NCBI GenBank assembly: GCA_041485905.1
Contig: JBGPKK010000234.1
Location: forward strand, 1-6,642
Length of the DNA: 6,642 nt
Reading direction: 5' to 3'
DNA from: JAHFUI01 sp041485905
GTDB taxonomy: Bacteria > Acidobacteriota > Vicinamibacteria > Vicinamibacterales > CAVVIG01
The notes under the pieces were generated by a model. It searched no databases. It saw only the letters and a list, made by a program, of their open reading frames with translations, and was not told the origin of the DNA. This document shows, piece after piece, positions 1-6,303 of this stretch. The position numbers and the translations under genes were made by a program. Numbering within the stretch: the stretch's first letter is position 1; the number at the start of each line of letters is the position of its first letter.

Positions 1-269
1 CGATCAAAAAACGCGGGAGGCTGCGCGTGCGCCGTCAGATCGAGCAGGCGGGGATCCTGCCCGCGACGGCGAATCGAGCGATTGACGCGGTATACGGCGC
101 GCTCGACCAGGGCGCGCTCCTGGAATCCTCGCTCGCCAAACGCCTCCGCGGCCGCGAACGGATCGCCGAGGATGCGGAATTCCGCCGGCTCTATCGATAC
201 CTGATCGGACAGGGATTCGAGCCAGACCGTGTCATGGCGACGCTGAAGAAGCACTCGCGGCCACGCTAG
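1..269 (+). CDS. recX: RecX family regulatory protein, 3' part (5' end outside window)
   Basis: RecX proteins bind RecA filaments in the cytoplasm and modulate, usually inhibit, RecA activity in recombination and the SOS response. The frame is open from the window edge (first full codon at base 3) and gives 88 residues before TAG at 267-269. It begins IKKRGRLRVRRQIEQAGI, which matches the RecX pattern of a basic RGR-x-R-I-x-x-E-L segment followed by a Gly-Ile/Val turn. It ends with EFRRLYRYLIGQGFEPDRVMATLKK, the usual last three-helix repeat (L-x-R-x-L-x-x-R-G-F-x-x-x-x-I-x-x-x-L). The piece therefore covers about the second and third helical repeats. GTG at 27 could be read as a start, but coding similarity continues upstream of it, so the gene is cut by the window rather than short. 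No recA is visible to confirm context, and the next gene is convergent 25 bases away. The family call is from sequence pattern only. Confidence 0.8.
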   Translation, partial: IKKRGRLRVRRQIEQAGILPATANRAIDAVYGALDQGALLESSLAKRLRGRERIAEDAEFRRLYRYLIGQGFEPDRVMATLKKHSRPR

Positions 270-294
270 ATCGACGTCCGGACCTGAGCAGGAG

Positions 295-1290
295 CTACCG
301 CAAACGCGGAAGCGCCGTCCGTTCGTCTGGGTTCAAGGCATCGAGGAACGGCTTCTGGCGAAGCTCGAAACCCGCGGCCGTATGAAACACCCATCCGGCC
401 GCTCCAGCTTGTCGCGCTCCTTCAAATGCCTGTTGATAGGCCGCCGCCGTGAGGCGCGTGCCGGGACTTGCCCGGTTCTCCTCACTGAGGTAAATCGGCA
501 GACGGCGATCCACTCGCCCGAGCGCGGTCCGAATTGCGCCGACGCGAGCGGCCGTCGCGGAGGCCCAGTCTCCGGTCCGCGGAAAATGCATGGCGACCAC
601 ATCGACGCCTACTGCATTGGCGTCTGTGCCGACCTCCTCCTGCAGGTTCCGCGCCTCGCGCTCTCCGACGCGTCCATCGGCAGAGATCAGATGGTATTCG
701 GTGCTTGACACCGTCACCAGACGGTCCGCGTCGAGCGCCTTCACCCTGTCGCGCACAACGCGCAACGCCGCATGGGCGATGGGGCCGTCTCCGTGATCGT
801 GCTCGTTGTACAGATCGAACAGCACGTTGCGGTAGTCGCCGAGCGCGACAGTCATCGCTTCGACCGCATGCAGACGCGCGGCCTCGGACGCGAAGATCGG
901 AAAAGGCTGGCCGGGGAGCTGGCCCGGGCGTAACAGCACGAGCTCGAAGATCATTTTTCGCGCGCGAAGTCTGTCTGCCAGCCGCAGCAGGCGGGCCCGA
1001 CCCTGCTTCGTCAAGCTGCCGTCTGCCTGGTAGATGGGCTCGTGCCAATGCGCCCAGACGCGCACCAGGCGTACGCCCCATCGTTGCATCGCGTCAAGAT
1101 CGGCGTCGCGGGGTGCGACAGAGCCGAGTGCGTCGAACATGCTGACGCCGAACACAAACGTTGCGGCGCCATCGATGGCGAACGTCGAACCAGTCGCGGT
1201 GAGCGTCGGGCCCTTGCGAACCGCGGCAGGACCCGCGGCGATGCCCGCGACAGCAAGGGCGACGACGAGCAGCGCCGGGAAGCGTTTCAC
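295..1290 (-). CDS. Secreted TIM-barrel glycoside hydrolase, clan GH-A / GH5-like
   Basis: A 331-residue predicted exported enzyme likely to cleave beta-glycosidic bonds; the substrate cannot be told from sequence. Residues 1-22 form a signal peptide (MKRF, hydrophobic stretch 6-19, small residues at A19/G20 and A22). The mature part opens with GSTFAIDGAATFVFGVSMFDAL, an N-terminal strand typical of cellulase-family proteins. VRLVRVWAHW (73-82) looks like barrel strand 2. LYNEHD (160-165) carries the Asn-Glu pair of clan GH-A, making E163 the candidate acid/base. MHFPR (234-238) fits strand 6. PIYLSEENR (265-273) fits strand 7, with E270 the candidate nucleophile. GWVFHT (299-304) fits strand 8. 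Length is normal for a single catalytic domain without a binding module. The start is GTG; an in-frame TAA lies four codons upstream, so no longer start exists. No Shine-Dalgarno is seen. It is divergent from the IPT lipoprotein gene. A catalytically inactive relative cannot be excluded. Confidence 0.72.
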   Translation of the reverse strand: MKRFPALLVVALAVAGIAAGPAAVRKGPTLTATGSTFAIDGAATFVFGVSMFDALGSVAPRDADLDAMQRWGVRLVRVWAHWHEPIYQADGSLTKQGRARLLRLADRLRARKMIFELVLLRPGQLPGQPFPIFASEAARLHAVEAMTVALGDYRNVLFDLYNEHDHGDGPIAHAALRVVRDRVKALDADRLVTVSSTEYHLISADGRVGEREARNLQEEVGTDANAVGVDVVAMHFPRTGDWASATAARVGAIRTALGRVDRRLPIYLSEENRASPGTRLTAAAYQQAFEGARQAGAAGWVFHTAAGFELRQKPFLDALNPDERTALPRLR

Positions 1291-1296
1291 CTCAGC

Positions 1297-1302
1297 AACT
1301 TA
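1297..1302 (-). promoter_or_regulatory. Candidate -10 element (TAAGTT) for a leaderless GH transcript
   Basis: Read on the minus strand, TAAGTT is followed by 6 bases (GCTGAG) and then the GTG start at 1290. It fits TANNNT. With the last T at -7, the transcript would begin at or next to the GTG itself. There is no clear -35 hexamer at the expected distance and no ribosome binding site, both compatible with leaderless expression. The TAA inside this hexamer is also the in-frame stop that limits the gene. TANNNT fixes only three bases, so the call is tentative. Confidence 0.4.
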
Positions 1303-1353
1303 GACTCCGGCGAAGGCGAGCTGGCTTCGCTGGCGTCTTCCCGTTGAGCTACG

Positions 1354-1359
1354 TACAAT
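1354..1359 (+). promoter_or_regulatory. Candidate -10 element (TACAAT) for a leaderless lipoprotein transcript
   Basis: TACAAT differs from the TATAAT consensus at one position and lies in an AT-rich island (1354-1363) that stands out in GC-rich surroundings. It is followed by 6 bases (ATTACG) and the GTG start at 1366, so its final T is at -7 if transcription starts on the GTG. The region 16-18 bases upstream (around 1330-1337, TGGCGT) does not resemble a -35 box, and no Shine-Dalgarno sits between hexamer and start. The divergent gene has the same spacing. Confidence 0.5.
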
Positions 1360-1365
1360 ATTACG

Positions 1366-2541
1366 GTGCGTCACACTCGAATCCTCGTGTCGATTGTCCT
1401 GTTGGTGGCGGCCGCTTCGTGCTCGAGCCCGACTGGGCCTTCGGGATCGGCGCCAGTCATCACTGCGATCACACCCAGTGCCGGCACCACGCTCGGCGGC
1501 ACTGCGATCACCATCAGTGGGACGAACTTCGCGACCGGTGCGACCGTCATGTTGGGCGGCGCGCCGGCGACCAACGTCGCGGTCACCAGCTCGACGACGA
1601 TGACGGCGACGACGAGTCAGCGCGCGTCGGGGATTGTCGACGTGATGGTGACTGTCGGCGGCCGCGCTGGGACCTTGCCTGGCGCGTTCACCTACGCCGC
1701 ACCGCAGCAGGTGGTAAATACGCCGCCGACGATCGCGTCGCTGACAGCGCGTGGCCTGCGCAGCAACGAGCCGCCGCAATTCGCGGATCTGGGTGAAGAG
1801 ATCGACGTCGTGGCCTCGGTGCAGGATGCGGAAACGCCGGTGTCGCAGCTCACCTATGAATGGACTTCCACCGTCGGCGGCACTTTCACGGGCAGCGGCG
1901 GGGCTGTGAAGTGGCGGGCGCCCCAGACAGCGATCACACCGCTGAACGTGACCCTGACACTCACGGTCATCGAGCGGTACACTGCGTTCGACGGTAACGG
2001 CCTTCCGGTGACCAGCGAGAACCGCGTGAACAAGTCGACCGTGCTGAGCCTTCACGATTCAATCGCGGAGGTGGGCCGCATGGCTCGCCAGTTCCTCTTC
2101 GATTTCTCAGATTCGAATATCACAGACGTCAGCTACATCATGAGAAACTTCACGGACGCCACGCCCTTCTGCGCAGACCAGACGGCGCAGGAAACGAGCC
2201 AGGTCATACACAATAGAAAGACCTTCCGGATCACGTCGTCTTCGGTCGGTCTCGCGGACGTAACCGTTGCGTTCGGCAGTAGATGTCCCGTCTATGACTC
2301 GCCGGCCGACGCATGCGCGCAGGTGCCTGTGGATTGGGTGTCGGTGATCCTGGCGGACGGCAGTCACGAACACGCGCGGGGCACGGACCAGGTGACGGCC
2401 ATATACCTCTCAGATCAGCGACGATGGGGATTGTGCGACAGCAGCTTCAGCGGCGATCATGAGGATTCAGCCGGTGTTCATCGATTCATTCCGTACGCAA
2501 GAGGGCCGTATCCTTTATTGCCCCCTTTGCTACACAAGTAG
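1366..2541 (+). CDS. IPT/TIG-domain lipoprotein with a cysteine-containing C-terminal domain
   Basis: A 391-residue predicted lipid-anchored surface or periplasmic protein of unknown function. Residues 1-18 form a lipoprotein signal peptide with hydrophobic core ILVSIVLLVAAA and lipobox AASC, so C19 would be lipidated; a Ser/Pro/Gly linker follows. Residues about 30-111 are an IPT/TIG immunoglobulin-like domain (PVITAITPSAGTTLGGTAIT, then ISGTNF, and ending PGAFTYA). Residues about 119-205 look like a second Ig/PKD-like beta domain (PPTIASL, then DAETPVSQLTYEWTS). Residues about 240-374 form a separate domain with four cysteines (269, 307, 317, 357) and a closing RRWGLCDSSF motif. This resembles NTF2-like C-terminal domains of other small bacterial lipoproteins, an impression rather than a demonstrated match. 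IPT domains usually mediate binding, and no catalytic motif is seen. GTG is chosen as start because the signal peptide begins there. The last ~17 residues (FIPYARGPYPLLPPLLHK) look unstructured. Confidence 0.75.
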   Translation: MRHTRILVSIVLLVAAASCSSPTGPSGSAPVITAITPSAGTTLGGTAITISGTNFATGATVMLGGAPATNVAVTSSTTMTATTSQRASGIVDVMVTVGGRAGTLPGAFTYAAPQQVVNTPPTIASLTARGLRSNEPPQFADLGEEIDVVASVQDAETPVSQLTYEWTSTVGGTFTGSGGAVKWRAPQTAITPLNVTLTLTVIERYTAFDGNGLPVTSENRVNKSTVLSLHDSIAEVGRMARQFLFDFSDSNITDVSYIMRNFTDATPFCADQTAQETSQVIHNRKTFRITSSSVGLADVTVAFGSRCPVYDSPADACAQVPVDWVSVILADGSHEHARGTDQVTAIYLSDQRRWGLCDSSFSGDHEDSAGVHRFIPYARGPYPLLPPLLHK

Positions 2542-2546
2542 ATTCC

Positions 2547-3566
2547 TCACCGCTCCAGAGGCCGCGCCCTCGCAGGCCTCAAGGCCTGCGCCACAGGCAT
2601 TGTTAACGACTGCATCTCATACCGACTGCTGATCGCCAAGAAGAAGGTCTGTCCCATCACCTTGTAGCCCTCGACCGTCGGATGCAGACCGTCGGCGTCG
2701 ATCCACGGATCCGGCGAGCCGCCGAACGCCTGGTACAGATCGACCAGAATCACACCTTCACTACTGGCCAGACCGCGAATCTCTTTGTTGGCAGGGTCGA
2801 TAAGCAGGGGCGCGACGAAGCCGGCTCTACTCCCGCCCAGACGCATCGGCAGCAACGTCCCCAGGAACACGACGATGCCACGGCTCTTCGCCTCGTGGAT
2901 CATCGTCCTCAAGCCATCGATGACGCTGGCGATCGAGCCGCCGAGGATCAGATCGTTGACTCCCTCCTGTAGCAGCAATACCTGGGGAGCGGCCGCGTTC
3001 AACTCGCCGGGCAAACGTGCCACCCCACCCTGCACGCGCTCGCCGCCCACGCCTCGATCGGTCACGTCAATGGTTTGCGCCGTGTAACGCAGGGTCATCA
3101 GCTTGTAAAGTACGGCGGCGTACGCGTCGGGAAATTGATCCTCGCCGTCGTATCTCGCCGGACCGGGCTTCCCTTCCGTCACGCTGTCGCCGAAGGCCAG
3201 GTATTTCGTCCAGGTGATTCGCGGCGGCGGAGCGCCGATCGTCACCGTCACGGTGAAGCTGCAGGAACCGGTTCGGATGTCGGCGTCGATTGCGGTGCAC
3301 GACACGGCGGTCGATCCGACCGGAAAGCTCGAGCCACTGGTCGGCGAACACGAGATCTTGACCGGAGCCGTTCCGCCCGTGGCGTTCGGCGACGGATACG
3401 CCACGAGCGTGGGCGCAGCGACGACTTGCGCGGTCTGCGACGCTGGACACGTAATTTTCGGCGCGTCGGTCACCGGCGATGGACGCGACGGCGACCCGCA
3501 TCCTGCGGCCCCCCATCCGGCAACGACGAGGGCGACGACAAGCACGACGGGATAAACGCGAGTCAT
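2547..3566 (-). CDS. HYR-domain plus SGNH/GDSL hydrolase lipoprotein
   Basis: A 339-residue predicted lipid-anchored esterase or acyl hydrolase. The signal peptide spans 1-22 with lipobox AAGC (lipidated C23), followed by a Ser/Pro linker. Residues about 37-111 are an HYR-like beta domain with its four cysteines (C40 in ITCP, C73, C90, C102) and the FPVGSTAVSCTA and CSFTVTV strands. Residues about 121-316 are the SGNH domain. Block I is AFGDS (nucleophile Ser128), block II RGVGGERV (Gly174), block III GVND (Asn204) and block V DGLHP (Asp292, His295), so all four catalytic or oxyanion positions are present. The natural ester substrate is unknown. ATG at 3566 is chosen because the signal peptide starts there; the longer in-frame ATG at 3653 would overlap the upstream gene by 82 bases. 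The start lies 5 bases after the upstream stop with no Shine-Dalgarno, suggesting translational coupling. The tail after residue ~320 is partly encoded by an inverted repeat. Confidence 0.85.
   Translation of the reverse strand: MTRVYPVVLVVALVVAGWGAAGCGSPSRPSPVTDAPKITCPASQTAQVVAAPTLVAYPSPNATGGTAPVKISCSPTSGSSFPVGSTAVSCTAIDADIRTGSCSFTVTVTIGAPPPRITWTKYLAFGDSVTEGKPGPARYDGEDQFPDAYAAVLYKLMTLRYTAQTIDVTDRGVGGERVQGGVARLPGELNAAAPQVLLLQEGVNDLILGGSIASVIDGLRTMIHEAKSRGIVVFLGTLLPMRLGGSRAGFVAPLLIDPANKEIRGLASSEGVILVDLYQAFGGSPDPWIDADGLHPTVEGYKVMGQTFFLAISSRYEMQSLTMPVAQALRPARARPLER
2571..2590. repeat. Perfect 9-bp inverted repeat inside the 3' end of the SGNH gene
   Basis: CGCAGGCCT, two bases (CA), then AGGCCTGCG. 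The arms are perfectly complementary; sterically the hairpin would have about 8 pairs and a 4-base loop. It lies about 30 bases beyond the stop of the plus-strand lipoprotein gene and within the last 15 codons of the SGNH gene, where it encodes residues 326-332 (AQALRPA). No T-run follows on either strand, so it is not a classical intrinsic terminator. It could be a REP-like dispersed palindrome, a Rho-independent-like RNA stabiliser or a transcription roadblock. No second copy was seen in this window. Confidence 0.6.
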
Positions 3567-3571
3567 GGGAT

Positions 3572-6280
3572 CTATCGCAGGTCCACGCGCACCTGACAAC
3601 CCAGTGCCCGGGTATCCGCTGATTTCGGATCGACCGTCGCCGGCCGGAACCATCCGGGCGCCCGAATCAATATGGGCACGAGCGCGGCGCCCTCTCGTAC
3701 CGACACCGACACCTGCCGCGTTTCATCGGGACCGAGCATGACGTCCCTGGTTTGTCCGTCTACGGTGAGACTGACCGTGCCGTGTATCGGGCCGACGTGC
3801 AGCGTCAGCACGATCTCTGACGCGCCGGCCGGCGCCACCAGGATCTGGGCGCGGTTGTCCGCCCTGGTCCAGAACACTCCTCCTTCAGGGTACGACTCAT
3901 CGTCCACGTACACGATATACGCGTTTGGCCGGCTGGCGATCGCTTCAACCGCGCGAGGCTGCGCGTTGATGCGGACGCTCGCCGGCACGATCGAGAGCGG
4001 CGTGATGTCCACACGCTGCACGGCCCGCGCCGTCGAGGGCTCGGACAGGCTGAGAAATACGCCGACCTGCACGGGCAGGTCGAACGTCACGGTCGCCGGA
4101 TTGGCGAGCGGGCCGCTCATGCGCGCGAGGATATTCCCGCGCCGGGTCGACACCAGCAAATCGCCGTCGTGCTCGCGCTGACCCTGGAACCACACGCGCG
4201 CCTCATAGCGGCCTGGTGGTAACGCCGGCGGTCCCGCGACGCGGCCCTGCGCGTCGACCGGGTCGTCTGCCGCCCGCAGAATCGACAGGGACGCTGCACG
4301 CAGCAGGGCCGGAGCATCCGCTCTGGTCATCGTCGCATAGGTGAATCCGCGAAGACGCTCCGGATCGTACGCCGTCAGCAGCTCGACGCGGCCGCGCATA
4401 GCCGATTCGGCGCGCGCGGACGCCGCGACCGTCGGCGAAAGCAGGCTGCCGACGAGGATGAAGGAGACGGCCTCGACGACTCCAATCCAGAACGCACCCA
4501 GACGCCTGGCGCGCGCGGCCACCAACCACGCGAGGCCGAGAGCCGCCGCAGCGGCTACCATCCACGGCACAGCGCGCGCCAATGGCGTCGTCCAGTTGTC
4601 CTCAGTGAAAGTCGGGAGCGTCGCGGTGACAGGGGCGCTGCCCTGAATGGCGTCGAACAATCGCGCGAGCCCGTGCGGGTCGCTGAACAGCAGGAAGCGC
4701 TCGGGCCAGGCGACGCCGACCGCCGCTATGAGCAGGCTCAACGCGATTGCGATCGTGACAGTCGCCTGCCCCACTCGTCCACGAACCGAGATGAGCGCCG
4801 CCGCCATCGGCGCTGCCAGCAGCGGCAGGAGCGGGACGACGAAGCGGGCGGGGGGACTGCTGCCGCCCCACCACATGATCAACCTCGCCGAGCTGATGAC
4901 AAATGGAACGGCGATCACGATGAGAGCCACCGCCAACCCGCGCCGCGCACGGTCGCGCAGGAGGACCCACGTGCCGGCCGCCAGCAGCGCATAGACCGGA
5001 CTGTAAACCAACAGTCCGAACTTTTGATCGAACAGAAGACCGAGCAGGCTGCGCGGAATGTTCTCCGACCGGATGAATGTGTTCATGAACGCACGGCCGT
5101 ACGCTGCTTGCGGATCCACGCTCCCGTAAATGACGTAGAAATACGCGAGCCACGCGACCGCCGACACGCCAATCGGTGCGAGCAGCACAGCTGCGTCCTT
5201 GAGACGCGATCGCATGCGCCACAGAAACAGCGCGACCAACGCCGCGAGAAGCAGCGCAAACTTCGTGTGGAGCCAGGGCAGGAATCCGAGGCAGGTCCCC
5301 CGCCAGAGCCAGACCCACGCGGTCCGGCGCGGACCGTTCTCCATCAGCCACACAATCGCCCAGCCAACGATCGCCGCGCCCGCAATTTCCGGGTACAGCA
5401 TCCAACTGTGCGGCACGAATGGAATGGTCAGGCAGATGCTCGCCCACGTCAGCAGGGCCACGGCGCGCCCGCCAACGAGGAGGGCGATGTCGTATATCGC
5501 CAGCGCGGCCAGGGCGCCCAACAGGCACATCGTGATGACCGCACCTCGGGCGCCGGCGATTGCATACCCGGGCAGCACCAGCACTGAGAGGCCCGGGGAG
5601 TGAATCGAATAGATCTGTCCATTCACACCACGTTGCAGGTAGTCGGGACGCAACTCGCCTGGCCAGAATGCGCGGTAGTCGCGCCGCGCGTGGTTGTTCT
5701 CGATCTTCAGGTCGTGATCGACCAACAGGCTGTGCGTGATGACGAGATAGTGAGGCTCGTCGCCCCCAAGGCCCGCGGTCGTCAGCGACCGCAGGCCGAG
5801 GCAGATGTACACCGCCAGGCTGGCCATGAGCACGGCTCTGCGGCCAAACAACGGAAAGGTCCGGCGCGGACGAAACGAGCCAATCCAGGCGGCCAAAACG
5901 CCGCCAACGGCTGCACCGGCGACAAGCCAGCGTACGGGGCCCCCGAGAATCAGCAGGACCGGTGCCCGATCGGGCAGCCAGGGCCAGTACGGCAGCGTCC
6001 AGAGCCACAACAGCGCCAACGGCGCGACGATCCTCACCCGCGCCGCTCGAATCGCTCCGTCTTTCGAGCTCGCGAAGATAACTGCGGCGGCGATGGCGGC
6101 CACCGCGAGCGCCAGCCATAATCTGAACAGAGGGGCGAAGATCGCGACGCGCGCCGGACCGGCCGACGGCCACGCGATAATATTGATCGAGGCCGGCAGC
6201 AGCCAGAAGGCCACGGCGGCGCCAAGACACGCGGCCAGCAGCAGCACCAGACCGGATCCCTCACGCATGTGAATCGACAT
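3572..6280 (-). CDS. Polytopic GT-C-like membrane glycosyltransferase with a C-terminal beta module
   Basis: A 902-residue inner-membrane protein likely to transfer a sugar from a lipid-linked donor on the outer face of the membrane; donor and acceptor are unknown. By eye there are about 15-17 hydrophobic helices between residues 10 and 612. The first large external loop has GGDEPHYL (172-179), whose acidic pair D174/E175 matches the catalytic loop position of GT-C enzymes such as GT39/ArnT types. It continues with IENNHARRDYRAF and IYSIHSPGLSVLVLPGYA (223-240), hallmarks of this family. MWWGGSSPPARFVVPLLPLL (469-488) is another conserved segment. After the last helix come two beta-rich extracytoplasmic parts (about 685-770 and 785-902), the last ending in SADTRALGCQVRVDLR. 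The upstream paralog stops 23 bases before and the SGNH gene starts 5 bases after, indicating an operon. ATG at 6280 is used; ATG at 6268 (residue 5) is equally possible, and neither has a Shine-Dalgarno. Glycosyltransferase activity is inferred from topology and the loop motif. Confidence 0.75.
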   Translation of the reverse strand: MSIHMREGSGLVLLLAACLGAAVAFWLLPASINIIAWPSAGPARVAIFAPLFRLWLALAVAAIAAAVIFASSKDGAIRAARVRIVAPLALLWLWTLPYWPWLPDRAPVLLILGGPVRWLVAGAAVGGVLAAWIGSFRPRRTFPLFGRRAVLMASLAVYICLGLRSLTTAGLGGDEPHYLVITHSLLVDHDLKIENNHARRDYRAFWPGELRPDYLQRGVNGQIYSIHSPGLSVLVLPGYAIAGARGAVITMCLLGALAALAIYDIALLVGGRAVALLTWASICLTIPFVPHSWMLYPEIAGAAIVGWAIVWLMENGPRRTAWVWLWRGTCLGFLPWLHTKFALLLAALVALFLWRMRSRLKDAAVLLAPIGVSAVAWLAYFYVIYGSVDPQAAYGRAFMNTFIRSENIPRSLLGLLFDQKFGLLVYSPVYALLAAGTWVLLRDRARRGLAVALIVIAVPFVISSARLIMWWGGSSPPARFVVPLLPLLAAPMAAALISVRGRVGQATVTIAIALSLLIAAVGVAWPERFLLFSDPHGLARLFDAIQGSAPVTATLPTFTEDNWTTPLARAVPWMVAAAAALGLAWLVAARARRLGAFWIGVVEAVSFILVGSLLSPTVAASARAESAMRGRVELLTAYDPERLRGFTYATMTRADAPALLRAASLSILRAADDPVDAQGRVAGPPALPPGRYEARVWFQGQREHDGDLLVSTRRGNILARMSGPLANPATVTFDLPVQVGVFLSLSEPSTARAVQRVDITPLSIVPASVRINAQPRAVEAIASRPNAYIVYVDDESYPEGGVFWTRADNRAQILVAPAGASEIVLTLHVGPIHGTVSLTVDGQTRDVMLGPDETRQVSVSVREGAALVPILIRAPGWFRPATVDPKSADTRALGCQVRVDLR

Positions 6281-6303
6281 GATACCGTGGCGGGATTGGC
6301 GTC

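Noticed and set aside
298..309. CCGC-AAAC-GCGG hairpin near the recX/GH junction as a terminator
   Set aside because: The stem is only 4 bp, there is no T-run, and it lies inside the GH coding end. Such a stem is expected by chance in GC-rich DNA.
534..1145. 203-residue plus-strand open frame opposite the glycoside hydrolase
   Set aside because: It is Arg/Ser/Pro-rich with no domain, while the opposite strand encodes a coherent signal peptide and catalytic motifs.
1344..1359. TTGAGC at 1344-1349 as a -35 box for the TACAAT hexamer
   Set aside because: The spacer would be only 4 bases, far from the 16-18 needed.
1600..1620. GACGAC-type short repeats in the IPT domain as a tandem repeat
   Set aside because: The repeats are imperfect and explained by Thr/Ser codons in the coding frame; there is no regular period beyond a few units.
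1300..2055. 251-residue minus-strand open frame opposite the IPT lipoprotein
   Set aside because: The composition is dominated by Arg/His/Asp and its 3' end runs through the divergent promoter region. The plus strand has a lipobox and an IPT domain.
3567..3653. Longer SGNH reading from ATG at 3653
   Set aside because: It would put 29 non-hydrophobic residues before the signal peptide and overlap the upstream gene by 82 bases. ATG at 3566 fits a lipoprotein signal.
4673..5587. 304-residue plus-strand open frame, rich in Arg, Gln and Asp
   Set aside because: It is antisense to the transmembrane region of the GT-C-like gene, where hydrophobic codons read backwards give charged residues. The composition is typical of such shadows.
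4602..6230. 542-residue open frame on the minus strand inside the membrane protein gene
   Set aside because: It is Arg-rich with no hydrophobic segments or recognisable motifs and lies in another frame of the same strand as the GT-C-like gene. It is a GC-rich shadow frame.
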